The notes: generated by a model not told the origin, from the sequence alone. A stretch of DNA of 64,000 nt from OLB7 sp966250335 (GCA_966250335.1 CBINGZ010000007.1:62001-126000), one strand, 5' to 3'; shown: positions 25,085-33,219, numbered from the stretch's first letter. Program-made: numbers and translations.

Positions 25085-25133
25085 GATGCAAAGATGGCCC
25101 TCCGGTCCCCCGCTATGTTATCGTACTTTTGGA
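25085..25133 (-). promoter_or_regulatory. cassette C promoter with CAAAAGTA operator candidate
   Basis: Minus strand CAAAAGTA (about 25124-25131) precedes CATCTTTG by 31 bases. It lies about 10 bp past the regulator stop codon. Unlike A and B it is not clearly palindromic. Confidence 0.55.
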
Positions 25134-25140
25134 CTAGCCC

Positions 25141-26400
25141 TCAGACGGGCAGATCATTGTTGATGGTGTCGAAGGCTCCGCGGAGCTTCGGAGTGAAATA
25201 TTTTCCGAACAGTTCACCCTGACTGCGCGTTCCCGTCTTCTGGTGGATGGTCGCCATGTGCGACTTGAGTGTGGAGAGCGATATTTCCAGCAGATCGGCT
25301 ATCTCCTTGTACGAGCAACCGAGAAGCTGATGGATTACGATCCTTCGCTCCTGCAGCGTAAGGCCCGCCTCCCTGGTGAGCGAGGTCAGGGAATCACGGA
25401 ATGCGAGATCTACGGGCTTCGTGGCCTGATGGTGGGCTATCAGATCGAACAGAAGGAAGTAGATGAAGGGATCGAGGGAAAGAAGGGTCTGGATCGACCT
25501 CTCGCAGATCGGCTCCTTGGTGCGGTCGCGCCAGAGGAAGACGGTGCCGACGTAGGCCTGCTCGTTGAAGTTGTAGTTGCGGAAGTAGGGATGATGGAAG
25601 GAATCGACCGGCATTCCCTTGGCGCGCAGCTCCTCCACGATCCGCAGAGCCGAATTCCCCTCCACCGTCTCGCTTGTCACAACGAAGCTCTGCGACCAGT
25701 CTATATCACGTTGCGCATGCTGCCGGATGATCGTATCGGGATCATAACTTTCCGGGTTGCTCAGGTTGAAGGCGAAATTAACGTTGATGCTGACACGATC
25801 CACATCGCCGAAAATGTGTCGCAGAGCGTTACGAAAACCATCGACCCGTTCCGGCAGGGAGCCCGTAATCGGCAGTGAATTGAGGAAGCGGAGGGCGCTT
25901 CCGGAGAACGGCGGCGCGGAATCGGCGTAACGGTCCACCCCGGCGGAACGGGTCTGCGCCGGCGGCGCGGCCCATCCGCGCACGACGTTCAGCTCCCGCC
26001 GCACAAGCTGCGATACACCCGGCAGCGTGTATTCGACGTTATGCTCATCCTTGAGCCACCTGCGAATATCTCCAAGCGATGAGAGTTCCCGGCGCTGGAT
26101 CTTGCGCCCGAGCTCCTCGATCTGCTTTCGTCCGGCCCGTACAGGAACGGTCGAACGCGATACATTGTCCGGCACGACCGCCGCAAGTCCCCCGGCACGA
26201 TATTCCCGCCACCATCTTCCCACCGTCCTCTCGGTGCATCCTGCTTCTATCGCGATCTGATGCAGCGAGCTGGTGGGGTTCTCCTTGATCATCCGGAGAA
26301 TGCGTACGCGGACCTCCTCAGGCCTCCCTTTGTAATGCCCCTCCAGGTGCCTGAGGTACTGGAGCGTTTCGCTGATGCTGCCTTGCCGAAGACGTGCCAT
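25141..26400 (-). CDS. cassette C: regulator with transposase-type HTH and C-terminal LuxR HTH
   Basis: About 419 residues from the ATG at 26400 (MARLRQG, matching MARQRKG of copy B); the frame is open to 26433. The N-terminal HTH is SLHQIAIEAGCTERTVGRWW, the winged HTH is SLGDIRRWLKDEHNVEYTLPG, and the middle domain begins RFLNSLPITGSLPERV. The LuxR HTH is LTLQERRIVIHQLLGCSYKEIADLLEISLSTLKSHM. The shared ending KTGTRSQGELFxKYFxPKL runs through all three paralogues with small changes. It is preceded by the -7 box at 26431-26438 and a perfect palindrome. Confidence 0.78.
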   Translation of the reverse strand: MARLRQGSISETLQYLRHLEGHYKGRPEEVRVRILRMIKENPTSSLHQIAIEAGCTERTVGRWWREYRAGGLAAVVPDNVSRSTVPVRAGRKQIEELGRKIQRRELSSLGDIRRWLKDEHNVEYTLPGVSQLVRRELNVVRGWAAPPAQTRSAGVDRYADSAPPFSGSALRFLNSLPITGSLPERVDGFRNALRHIFGDVDRVSINVNFAFNLSNPESYDPDTIIRQHAQRDIDWSQSFVVTSETVEGNSALRIVEELRAKGMPVDSFHHPYFRNYNFNEQAYVGTVFLWRDRTKEPICERSIQTLLSLDPFIYFLLFDLIAHHQATKPVDLAFRDSLTSLTREAGLTLQERRIVIHQLLGCSYKEIADLLEISLSTLKSHMATIHQKTGTRSQGELFGKYFTPKLRGAFDTINNDLPV

Positions 26401-26430
26401 ACCTGTACGAATTCCCCTCGTGAACCTGTA

Positions 26431-26438
26431 CAACGATA
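26431..26438 (-). promoter_or_regulatory. -7 box of the cassette C regulator gene
   Basis: Minus strand TATCGTTG followed by TACAG, 31 bases upstream of the ATG, identical in the octamer to the cassette B regulator. Confidence 0.45.
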
Positions 26439-26444
26439 TGACAA

Positions 26445-26489
26445 ATTCAGGAAAGGACCAATTAATTATTTAACGGTCCTTTCCTGAAT
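26445..26489. terminator. perfect 15-bp inverted repeat downstream of glyS and upstream of cassette C regulator
   Basis: ATTCAGGAAAGGACC (26445-26459) pairs perfectly with GGTCCTTTCCTGAAT (26475-26489) around a 15-base AT-rich loop. It may terminate glyS or be an operator for the regulator gene, since it abuts the -7 region. No run of T residues follows. Confidence 0.6.
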
Positions 26490-26513
26490 CATCCTTTCCG
26501 GAGCATGGAAAGA

Positions 26514-28070
26514 TCAGCGTATCCGCTCCAGAACGTAGTCTCTGACCTGATCCGCGGGGATCCTGATCTGCTCCATCGAATCGCGCTCACGAACGGTTAC
26601 CGTCCCATCCTCCAGGGTCTGCCCGTCGACCGTGGCGCAGTAGGGAGTCCCCGCCTCATCCTGCCGGCGATACCGGCGCCCGACGGCGCCCGAGTCGTCG
26701 TAGAACGTCTTGAACCACTTCTGAAGATCCTTGTGGAGATTCTCGGCGAATTCCGGCATTCCATCCTTGTTGACAAGCGGAAGCACCGCCAGCTTGTACG
26801 GAGCCAGCTTCGGATGGAACGCCAGCACCGTCCGCTTCTCCCCGTTCACCTCCTCCTCACGGTAGGCGTCGCAGAGGAACGCCATCGTCGAGCGGGAAGC
26901 ACCCACAGCCGTCTCGATCACGTACGGCACGAACCGCTCGTTGGTGGCCGGATCGTGATAGTCGAGCCGCTTGCCGGAGAACTCGGTATGACGTGTCAGG
27001 TCGTAATCGCTCCGGTTGTGGATTCCCTCAAGCTCTCCCCAGCCGAACGGGAACTCGTATTCGATATCGACGGCGGCGCGCGCGTAATGGGCCAGCTTCT
27101 CGTGCGGCTTCAGTCGCAGGCGCTCCATCGTCATCCCCAGGTCGTTGAACCAGTTCCAGCGGGCCTCGCGCCAGTATTCGAACCAGGTATCCCCCTCGCT
27201 CGGTCTGACGAAGAACTGCATCTCCATCTGCTCGAACTCACGCGTGCGGAAGAGGAAGTTCTTGGTGTTGATCTCGTTTCTGAACGACTTCCCGATCTGC
27301 GCGATCCCGAACGGCACCTTCTGCCGCGAGGTCTGCCTCACGTTCTCGAAGTTGACGAAGATCCCCTGGGCGGTCTCCGGCCGCAGGTAGACCACCGAGG
27401 AGCTCTCCTCCAGCGGGCCGACATGGGTCTTGAACATCAGATTGAACTGCCGCGGCTGGGTGAAGGAGCCTTTGTTGCCGCAGTTCGGACAGACGATCAG
27501 GGGGCTGGTGACAACCTTGACCGCCAGATCCATGTCGCTCCCCAGGTTCTCGAAGAGCGAAGCGATCGCCTCATCGGAGAGAGAGTTCACGATCTTCTGC
27601 ATCGCGGCGACCGGCTCCTGCTCCCCGGTCATGACCGCGGCCACCTGCTCGCCGGCAACCCGCCCGATCAGCCCCGCCGCCAGATCGAGATTCCCCTCGG
27701 CCGCCGACGACTCCACGAACCCCTTCAGCAGCTCCTTCTTCCTCTTGGCGGGAAGCTCGTCGAAGAAGTTGTCGACCCGGTAACGGCTCCTGCACGCCTT
27801 GCAGTCGATCATCGGGTCGGAGAAGCTCTGGATATGACCCGACGCCTCCCAGACGCGCGGGTGCATCAGGATCGCGGCGTCGATCCCCTCGATATCATCC
27901 CTGTAGGTCATGGCGCGCCACCAGGACTCCTTGATGTTCCGGAGGAGCTCGACGCCCAGCGGCCCGTAGTCCCAGCAACCGTTCAGCCCGCCGTAGATCT
28001 CCGAGGACTGGAAGATGAACCCGCGGCGCTTGGCGAGCGAGACGATGGTGTCGAGCGTGAGCTTCTGCAT
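26514..28070 (-). CDS. glyS: glycine--tRNA ligase (class II, single-subunit type)
   Basis: Charges tRNA-Gly in the cytoplasm; about 518 residues, the dimeric bacterial/archaeal/eukaryotic type rather than the alpha2beta2 form. It starts MQKLTLDTIVSLAKRRGFIF then SSEIYGGLNGCWDYGPLG. Motif 2 lies around GIAQIGKSFRNEINTKNFLFRTREFEQ and motif 3 around ETAVGASRSTMAFL. The C-terminal anticodon-binding domain covers about the last 110 residues (APYKLAVLPLVNKDG). I chose the ATG at 28070 because it aligns with the family start; 28085 is also possible. It borders the accessory region. Confidence 0.95.
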   Translation of the reverse strand: MQKLTLDTIVSLAKRRGFIFQSSEIYGGLNGCWDYGPLGVELLRNIKESWWRAMTYRDDIEGIDAAILMHPRVWEASGHIQSFSDPMIDCKACRSRYRVDNFFDELPAKRKKELLKGFVESSAAEGNLDLAAGLIGRVAGEQVAAVMTGEQEPVAAMQKIVNSLSDEAIASLFENLGSDMDLAVKVVTSPLIVCPNCGNKGSFTQPRQFNLMFKTHVGPLEESSSVVYLRPETAQGIFVNFENVRQTSRQKVPFGIAQIGKSFRNEINTKNFLFRTREFEQMEMQFFVRPSEGDTWFEYWREARWNWFNDLGMTMERLRLKPHEKLAHYARAAVDIEYEFPFGWGELEGIHNRSDYDLTRHTEFSGKRLDYHDPATNERFVPYVIETAVGASRSTMAFLCDAYREEEVNGEKRTVLAFHPKLAPYKLAVLPLVNKDGMPEFAENLHKDLQKWFKTFYDDSGAVGRRYRRQDEAGTPYCATVDGQTLEDGTVTVRERDSMEQIRIPADQVRDYVLERIR

Positions 28071-28169
28071 GGTGTCGTTACCCATTGGCTGAAGAAGATA
28101 TATGTGTTGAGAGCGAGTCCCAGTCCGATACGTTTACGTTTGGGTCAAATCTAGGAAAAAGAACGTCGT

Positions 28170-28898
28170 TCAGACCGGCCCCGGGGCCGATTCCGTTGCC
28201 GGCGTTCCCGCCATCATGGAGGTCGCCAGCGTCCGGAAGAGGAGCGACTCCTCCCCCGTCAGCCGCTCCAGTCCGGGGTGACGGTCCAGCCCCAGCCTCT
28301 GGAGTCCCTCCTCGATCTCGGCCAGATGGCGCGTCTCCTCCCCGATGATCGACCTGACGGAGACCGTCGCGCCGTTCTCCTCCAGGATGGTCTGGTACAT
28401 CGGATAGAGCCACATCGCCCTCTTCTCCACCAGCCAGGTGACCAGGTTGTAGGCGGCGGCGCCCCGGATCGCCGGGTCGAGCTCGCGACGGCAGAAGCCG
28501 TTGACGACGGCGTCGAGCCGCGTGAAGTAGCGGCGGGCGGCGGGGCCCTCCAGAAGCCGTTCGTCCGAGTAGTCGCCCGGATCGCCGCCGGAGATCTTCC
28601 CCGACATCCGTTTCAGAAGATAGGCATGGCGCGCCTCCTCGGAGAGATGCTCCAGCACCTGTTCGGTGATGGCGTCGCCGGTCTGGCTCCGCGCGATCTT
28701 CACGGAGCCGATATGCTCCAGCAGCGAGAGAGTGTTGACGAACCGGCCGTGCAGATCGGGACGGGGGCCGATCCGCCTGAGCCATTCCTGAAAATCGGCG
28801 CGGATGGAGAGTTCGGCCGGATCGGCCTCGATGCCGGCGCCGTTCACGACCGGCTCAGTCTCGATGGCGGAGGAAGTCATGGATGAAGTCGTAGACAT
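28170..28898 (-). CDS. ferritin-like four-helix protein with diiron ligand pattern, last gene of the biotin operon
   Basis: A 242-residue, mostly helical cytoplasmic protein. The diiron ligand pattern E ... ExxH ... E ... ExxH is visible: E61 in SLLEHIG, E88/H91 in SEEARHAYL, E158 in WLVEKRAMW and E188/H191 in GEETRHLAE. This is typical of ferritin-like oxidases and rubrerythrin-like proteins. The start at 28898 overlaps bioA by 44 bp, so it is translated from the bio transcript. No known biotin enzyme has this fold. It could oxidise a fatty acyl or other precursor, or protect or supply iron to BioB. The function is not established. Confidence 0.7.
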   Translation of the reverse strand: MSTTSSMTSSAIETEPVVNGAGIEADPAELSIRADFQEWLRRIGPRPDLHGRFVNTLSLLEHIGSVKIARSQTGDAITEQVLEHLSEEARHAYLLKRMSGKISGGDPGDYSDERLLEGPAARRYFTRLDAVVNGFCRRELDPAIRGAAAYNLVTWLVEKRAMWLYPMYQTILEENGATVSVRSIIGEETRHLAEIEEGLQRLGLDRHPGLERLTGEESLLFRTLATSMMAGTPATESAPGPV

Positions 28899-30177
28899 GA
28901 TCGATCTCCTGCTCGGTGGAGCAGTATGGGGGAAGCAGATAAAGTACGTTGCCGAGCGGACGGAGAAGGATTCCGTGATCGAGAGCACGCCCGGCGAGAT
29001 TCCCCGCCGCGCCGCTCAGATACCCTCCCTCCGCATCGTTCAGTTCAATCGCCGCGACCGTGCCGAGCCGTCGTGTTTCGGAGACGACGTCGAGGTCGGC
29101 GAGCGTTTGCAGCCGCCGTTCGTGGGTCCGGCCGATGCCGTCGATTCTCTCGAAGACCGGCTCGTCGTCGAAGATCGCCAGGCTTGCCAGCGCCGCCGCG
29201 CATCCGAGCGGGTTGCCGGTGTAGGAATGCCCGTGAAAGAGGGTCTTCGTCCGGTCGTGGTCGAGGAACGCCCGGTAGATATGATCGCGGCAGACGGTCG
29301 CGGCGAACGGAAGGAAGCCTCCGCTCAACCCCTTGGAGAGGGTCACGATATCGGGGGTGATCCCGGCGTGCTCATGAGCGAACATTCTCCCCGTCCTGCC
29401 GAACCCGGTCAGGACCTCGTCGGCGATCAGGGGGACGTCGTGCCGGCGGCAGAGGCGGGCGAGCTCCGCCAGCGCCTCCGGGTTCCAGGTCTTCATCCCG
29501 GCGGCCCCCAGAAGGAGCGGTTCGACGATCACGCCGGCGATCGTTCCCGACCCCATCTCGCGGGCCGCGCACCGCAGCATCTCCTCCTCCCCTGCCGCAT
29601 CCCCCGGGAAGGGAAGGCGGCGGACGTCGAAGAGAAGCGTGTCGAAATGCGATGTGAAGACCGATCGTCCGCTGACCGCCATCGCGCCGAACGTGTCGCC
29701 GTGATACGCCCCCTCCAGCGCCAGGAACGTCGTGCGCGGCGCGCCGGTGTTGGACCAGAACTGCACGCACATCTTCAGCGCCACCTCGACCGCCGTGGAG
29801 CCGTTGTCGCTGTAGAAGATACGGTCCAGATCTCCCGACAGCAGCCCGGCCAGGCGGGCTGCGAGCCTTGCCCCCGGCTCATGGGTGAACCCGGCGAAGA
29901 TCACCTGTTCGAGCAGCCCCGCCTGCTCCGCGATCGCCGCCGCGATCCTGGGATGCGCATGGCCGTGCAGCGTCACCCACCACGAGGAGACGGCGTCGAA
30001 GATACGCGAGCCGTCGGCGCGGATCAGCCAGGCGCCGTCGCCCCGGACCACCGGCACGGCGGGAGGAGCGGTCAGCATCTGCGTGTAGGGATGCCAGACG
30101 TGGCGCGCGTCCAGGGCCGCCCACTCCGGGGCCGGGGAGTATGAATCTTTCTGCGATATGCTCAACCGTCTCTCCAT
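28855..30177 (-). CDS. bioA: adenosylmethionine--8-amino-7-oxononanoate transaminase
   Basis: PLP-dependent class III aminotransferase that converts KAPA to DAPA using S-adenosylmethionine; 440 residues. The expected features are present: HVWHPYTQM near the start, SSWWVTLHGH, SDNGSTAVEVALKM, LEGAYHGDTFGAMAVSG, the Asp of IADEVLTGFGR (D253) and the PLP lysine K282 in TLSKGLSGG. The ATG at 30177 overlaps bioD by 16 bp. It is part of the coupled operon bioB-bioF-bioD-bioA. Confidence 0.96.
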   Translation of the reverse strand: MERRLSISQKDSYSPAPEWAALDARHVWHPYTQMLTAPPAVPVVRGDGAWLIRADGSRIFDAVSSWWVTLHGHAHPRIAAAIAEQAGLLEQVIFAGFTHEPGARLAARLAGLLSGDLDRIFYSDNGSTAVEVALKMCVQFWSNTGAPRTTFLALEGAYHGDTFGAMAVSGRSVFTSHFDTLLFDVRRLPFPGDAAGEEEMLRCAAREMGSGTIAGVIVEPLLLGAAGMKTWNPEALAELARLCRRHDVPLIADEVLTGFGRTGRMFAHEHAGITPDIVTLSKGLSGGFLPFAATVCRDHIYRAFLDHDRTKTLFHGHSYTGNPLGCAAALASLAIFDDEPVFERIDGIGRTHERRLQTLADLDVVSETRRLGTVAAIELNDAEGGYLSGAAGNLAGRALDHGILLRPLGNVLYLLPPYCSTEQEIDHVYDFIHDFLRHRD

Positions 30178-30809
30178 TGCTCGATCGGTATAAACCGGTC
30201 GCGATATTCTTTCAGAAGCTCCTCCCGGTCGAGCCGCTCCAGCCTGCGGACCCTCCCGACGATCGGAACGTCCGTATAGCGGCCGAGGGAACGTTCGTTC
30301 GCCTGATGTTCATCGCCGATCAGGACGACGCCGGCGGCCCGTACCCCGCGGCGCTCCAGCGCCTCCAGCGTGAGGAGCGTATGGTTCAGCGTGCCGAGAC
30401 CGGAGCGTGCGGCGATCACGACCGGGAGAGCCCAGCGTGCGAAGAGATCGGCAAAAGTGAGTCCATCGGCCACCGGAACCAGAACTCCCCCCGCCCCTTC
30501 GACCACCAGCGGACGATCGCCTGCCGGAAGATTGAGGGTATCGAGGTCGATGGTGACACCCTCGCGCTCCGCGGCCTGGTCGGGCGAGGCCGGGGCGGCA
30601 AGCCTGTAGGCCTCGGGGATGATTCTTTCGATCGGCAGACCGGTCATCCTGACGATCGCCTCGCTGTCGGTCTCCTCTTCGGTTCCCGCCTGGATCGGTT
30701 TCCAGTAGCCCCCGTCCAGGGCAAGCAGGAGGAGCGCGGAGAGGACGCTCTTCCCCACCCCCGTGTCGGTGCCGGTCACCACGATCGATCCGGGATGGGG
30801 AGCGCTCAT
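30162..30809 (-). CDS. bioD: dethiobiotin synthase
   Basis: ATP-dependent carboxylase that closes the ureido ring of dethiobiotin from DAPA; 215 residues. The P-loop GTDTGVGKS is at residues 13-21, followed by YWKPIQAGTEEETDSEAI, then LVVEGAGGVLVPV and IAARSGLGTLNHTLLTLEAL. The start ATG at 30809 overlaps the bioF stop by 4 bp (ATGA). A longer frame upstream exists but lies inside bioF and is not used. Confidence 0.95.
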   Translation of the reverse strand: MSAPHPGSIVVTGTDTGVGKSVLSALLLLALDGGYWKPIQAGTEEETDSEAIVRMTGLPIERIIPEAYRLAAPASPDQAAEREGVTIDLDTLNLPAGDRPLVVEGAGGVLVPVADGLTFADLFARWALPVVIAARSGLGTLNHTLLTLEALERRGVRAAGVVLIGDEHQANERSLGRYTDVPIVGRVRRLERLDREELLKEYRDRFIPIEQWRDG

Positions 30810-31954
30810 TCGGCCCCTCCGGCGATCGCCTGTTCGGCGGCCAGGAGCGTATCGCAGAGACGGTCGATCTCCTCCTCGGTCCGTCTGACCGTCACCGAGA
30901 TCCGCAGCCGCGACGACCCTGCCGGAACCGTCGGCGGCCTGATCGGTCTGACGTCGAGTCCCCTGTCGTTCAGATACCGGGCCGCGCGCACCGCCGTCTC
31001 GTCGTCGCCGACGATCACCGGAACGATCGGGCTGGAGGAATCTATCGTTCTCCATGACGTCAATCCCCTCAACCCTTCACGCAATCTCGCAACACGAGAG
31101 AAGAGAAGCTCGGTGCGATCATGTGCCGTCCGAAGGCGCTCGACCACGGTCGCCAGAGCAACCGCCTGAAGCGGCGACGGGGCCGTGCTGAAGAGAAAGG
31201 GACGGGCGGCGTTCACCAGATATTCGATCACAAGGGCGTCCGCCGCGATGAACGCGCCGCCGGAGCCGAGCGCCTTTCCGCACGGGTGGACCGTGGCAAG
31301 GGGGAGAACCCCGGCCGCCTCATGGACCCCCCTGAGCCCCGGACCGTAGAGCCCGGTTGCGTGCGCCTCATCGACCACCAGATGGGCGCCCCGCTCCCCG
31401 CACACCGCGGCGATCGCGGCGGCATCGGCCAGATCGCCATCCATACTGTAGACCCCTTCCACGACCACGAAGACCTCGGCGAACTCCTCCCTGTCGCGCA
31501 GGGCGCTCCGCAACGCGTCGAGATCGTTGTGGCGGAACGTGCGTCTGGCGGCGAGCGAGGCTCTCGCCCCCTCCTTCAACGAGGCATGGGAGGCGGAGTC
31601 GAGGATGATGAGATCGTGCCGGCCCGGGAGCGTGGAGAGGAGCGCCAGATTCGCCATGTAGCCGGAACCGAAGAGGAGCGCCCGCTCCCGTCCCATGAAT
31701 CTCGCAAAGAGATCTTCCGCCCCGACCTGCTCCCGACCGTTGCCGGAGAGGAGCCGCGAGCCGGTGGAACCGTGCCCCACGCCGCAGAGGGCGGCGGCGG
31801 CCACCGCCTCCAGCACGGCAGGATCGGCACTGAATCCGAGATAATCGTTGGAGGAGAAATCGACTCCCGAGGCGCCGCGAAGCTCCCGGAACCGCTGCGT
31901 CCTTCTCAACTCCTCCATCTCCCCCGTCAGCCGCTCCTGAAGCCGGCCGATCAC
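30806..31954 (-). CDS. bioF: 8-amino-7-oxononanoate synthase
   Basis: PLP-dependent alpha-oxoamine synthase that condenses pimeloyl thioester with alanine; about 382 residues. Key features are FSSNDYLGFSADP, GSTGSRLLSGN, SHASLKEG, VVDEAHATGLYGPGLRG and the PLP lysine K227 in HPCGKALGSGG. I place the start at a GTG (31954) that overlaps the bioB stop in GTGA, a classic coupling. This gives the family N-terminus; the frame stays open upstream within bioB. Confidence 0.94.
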   Translation of the reverse strand: MIGRLQERLTGEMEELRRTQRFRELRGASGVDFSSNDYLGFSADPAVLEAVAAAALCGVGHGSTGSRLLSGNGREQVGAEDLFARFMGRERALLFGSGYMANLALLSTLPGRHDLIILDSASHASLKEGARASLAARRTFRHNDLDALRSALRDREEFAEVFVVVEGVYSMDGDLADAAAIAAVCGERGAHLVVDEAHATGLYGPGLRGVHEAAGVLPLATVHPCGKALGSGGAFIAADALVIEYLVNAARPFLFSTAPSPLQAVALATVVERLRTAHDRTELLFSRVARLREGLRGLTSWRTIDSSSPIVPVIVGDDETAVRAARYLNDRGLDVRPIRPPTVPAGSSRLRISVTVRRTEEEIDRLCDTLLAAEQAIAGGAE

Positions 31955-32976
31955 GTCGTCGCCTCGGCCCCGGTTGGGATATCGGCGTCGCTTCGCGTGA
32001 TGGAAAACTCCGTGGAGTAGGGGGGCTGCGGCCGGACGCCGAGCTTCGCCATCAGCGTGTGATCCTCCGATTCGGCCGGGTTCGGCGTCGTCAGAAGCCG
32101 GTCGCCGGTGAAGATCGAGTTCGCCCCCGCCAGGAACGCCAGGGTCTGCGCCTCGTCGCTCAACGAGAGACGGCCGGCGCTGAGGCGCACCTTCGAGCCC
32201 GGCATCAGGATCCTGGCGCATGCGATCATCCGGACCAGGTCGAGCGGATCGACCGGCGGCTGCTTAGCCATCGGCGTCCCCTCCACCGGAACAAGCAGGT
32301 TGATCGGAACGCTCTCCGGATGCGGGTCGAGCGTGGCAAGGGTATGGAGGAAGGCGATGCGGTCGTCATCCGACTCTCCCATGCCGATGATCCCGCCGCA
32401 GCAGAGGGTCACCCCCGCCTTCCTGACGTTCCGAAGCGTCGTAAGACGATCGTGATACGTCCGCGTGGAGATGATCCGCTCGTAGTAATGATCGGAGGTG
32501 TCGAGATTGTGGTTGTAGGCGGTCAGGCCGGCGTCGGCGAGCCGGGCGGCCTGATCCTCGGTGACCATGCCGAGCGTGCAGCAGACCTCCAGGCCGAGCT
32601 CGTTGACGCCGGAGACCATCTCCAGCACTCTATCGAAGTCCGAGTTATCGCGAACTTCGCGCCATGCGGCCCCCATGCAGAATCTGGTGGAGCCGGCATC
32701 GCGGGCCGAGCGGGCGGCGGAGAGAACTTCCTCCACCCCCATCAGCCGTTGAACTCCCACGCCTGTGTTGTAGCGGGCAGCCTGAGGGCAGTAGGCGCAA
32801 TCCTCGGGGCATCCACCTGTCTTGATCGACAGCAGGGTGCAGCACTGGATCTCCTCGTAGGAGTGCCGTCGGGCATGGACGGCGGAAGCCTCTGCGATAA
32901 GGGTCAGAAGGGGTCTGCGGTACAGCAGGGTGACGTCGTCGATGCCCCAGTCGGTGCGGATCGAATCGTTCATCAT
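31951..32976 (-). CDS. bioB: biotin synthase
   Basis: Radical SAM enzyme that inserts sulfur into dethiobiotin; about 341 residues. The SAM cluster motif C56-x3-C60-x2-C63 (GGCPEDCAYCPQ) is intact. Cluster and substrate residues are seen in LEVCCTLGMVTEDQA, YNHNLDTSDHYYERI and CCGGIIGMGES. The C-terminal KVRLSAGRLSLSDEAQTLAFLAGANSIFTGD is standard. It heads the biotin operon. The ATG at 32976 or 32973 is the start, with no strong Shine-Dalgarno. The divergent LonC-like gene starts 243 bp away. Confidence 0.97.
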   Translation of the reverse strand: MMNDSIRTDWGIDDVTLLYRRPLLTLIAEASAVHARRHSYEEIQCCTLLSIKTGGCPEDCAYCPQAARYNTGVGVQRLMGVEEVLSAARSARDAGSTRFCMGAAWREVRDNSDFDRVLEMVSGVNELGLEVCCTLGMVTEDQAARLADAGLTAYNHNLDTSDHYYERIISTRTYHDRLTTLRNVRKAGVTLCCGGIIGMGESDDDRIAFLHTLATLDPHPESVPINLLVPVEGTPMAKQPPVDPLDLVRMIACARILMPGSKVRLSAGRLSLSDEAQTLAFLAGANSIFTGDRLLTTPNPAESEDHTLMAKLGVRPQPPYSTEFSITRSDADIPTGAEATT

Positions 32977-33219
32977 GAAAATCGGTGACAGCGAACGTCC
33001 CGAGTCCCTATATTGTTCGATTCCTGAACGCGGGGCATCGTCGCCGGGTTGGCCCAATGTCCGCAGATCCCGAGGTATTCGCAAACGGGAATCTGTTGCG
33101 GGTTGATACGATCGAGACGCCCACGCACGGTTCCTGCCGGAAATCGGCCGTGGAACCGGTCGCCGCCGCCCCGGCGCAGAGGGGCGCTCTCACGAGATCG
33201 GAAATTCCTTTCAATCGAT

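Noticed and set aside
16968..26400. The three regulators as IS630-type transposases
   Set aside because: Only the DNA-binding N-terminus resembles transposases. There is no DDE catalytic domain, there are no terminal inverted repeats, and the C-terminus is a LuxR HTH.
26505..28154. 549-codon plus-strand frame opposite glyS, and similar long antisense frames at 38970-40526, 45855-48152, 48192-50357 and 55374-57482
   Set aside because: High GC content keeps antisense frames open. The opposite strand in each case encodes a recognisable or repeat-bearing protein, and the antisense products are compositionally biased.
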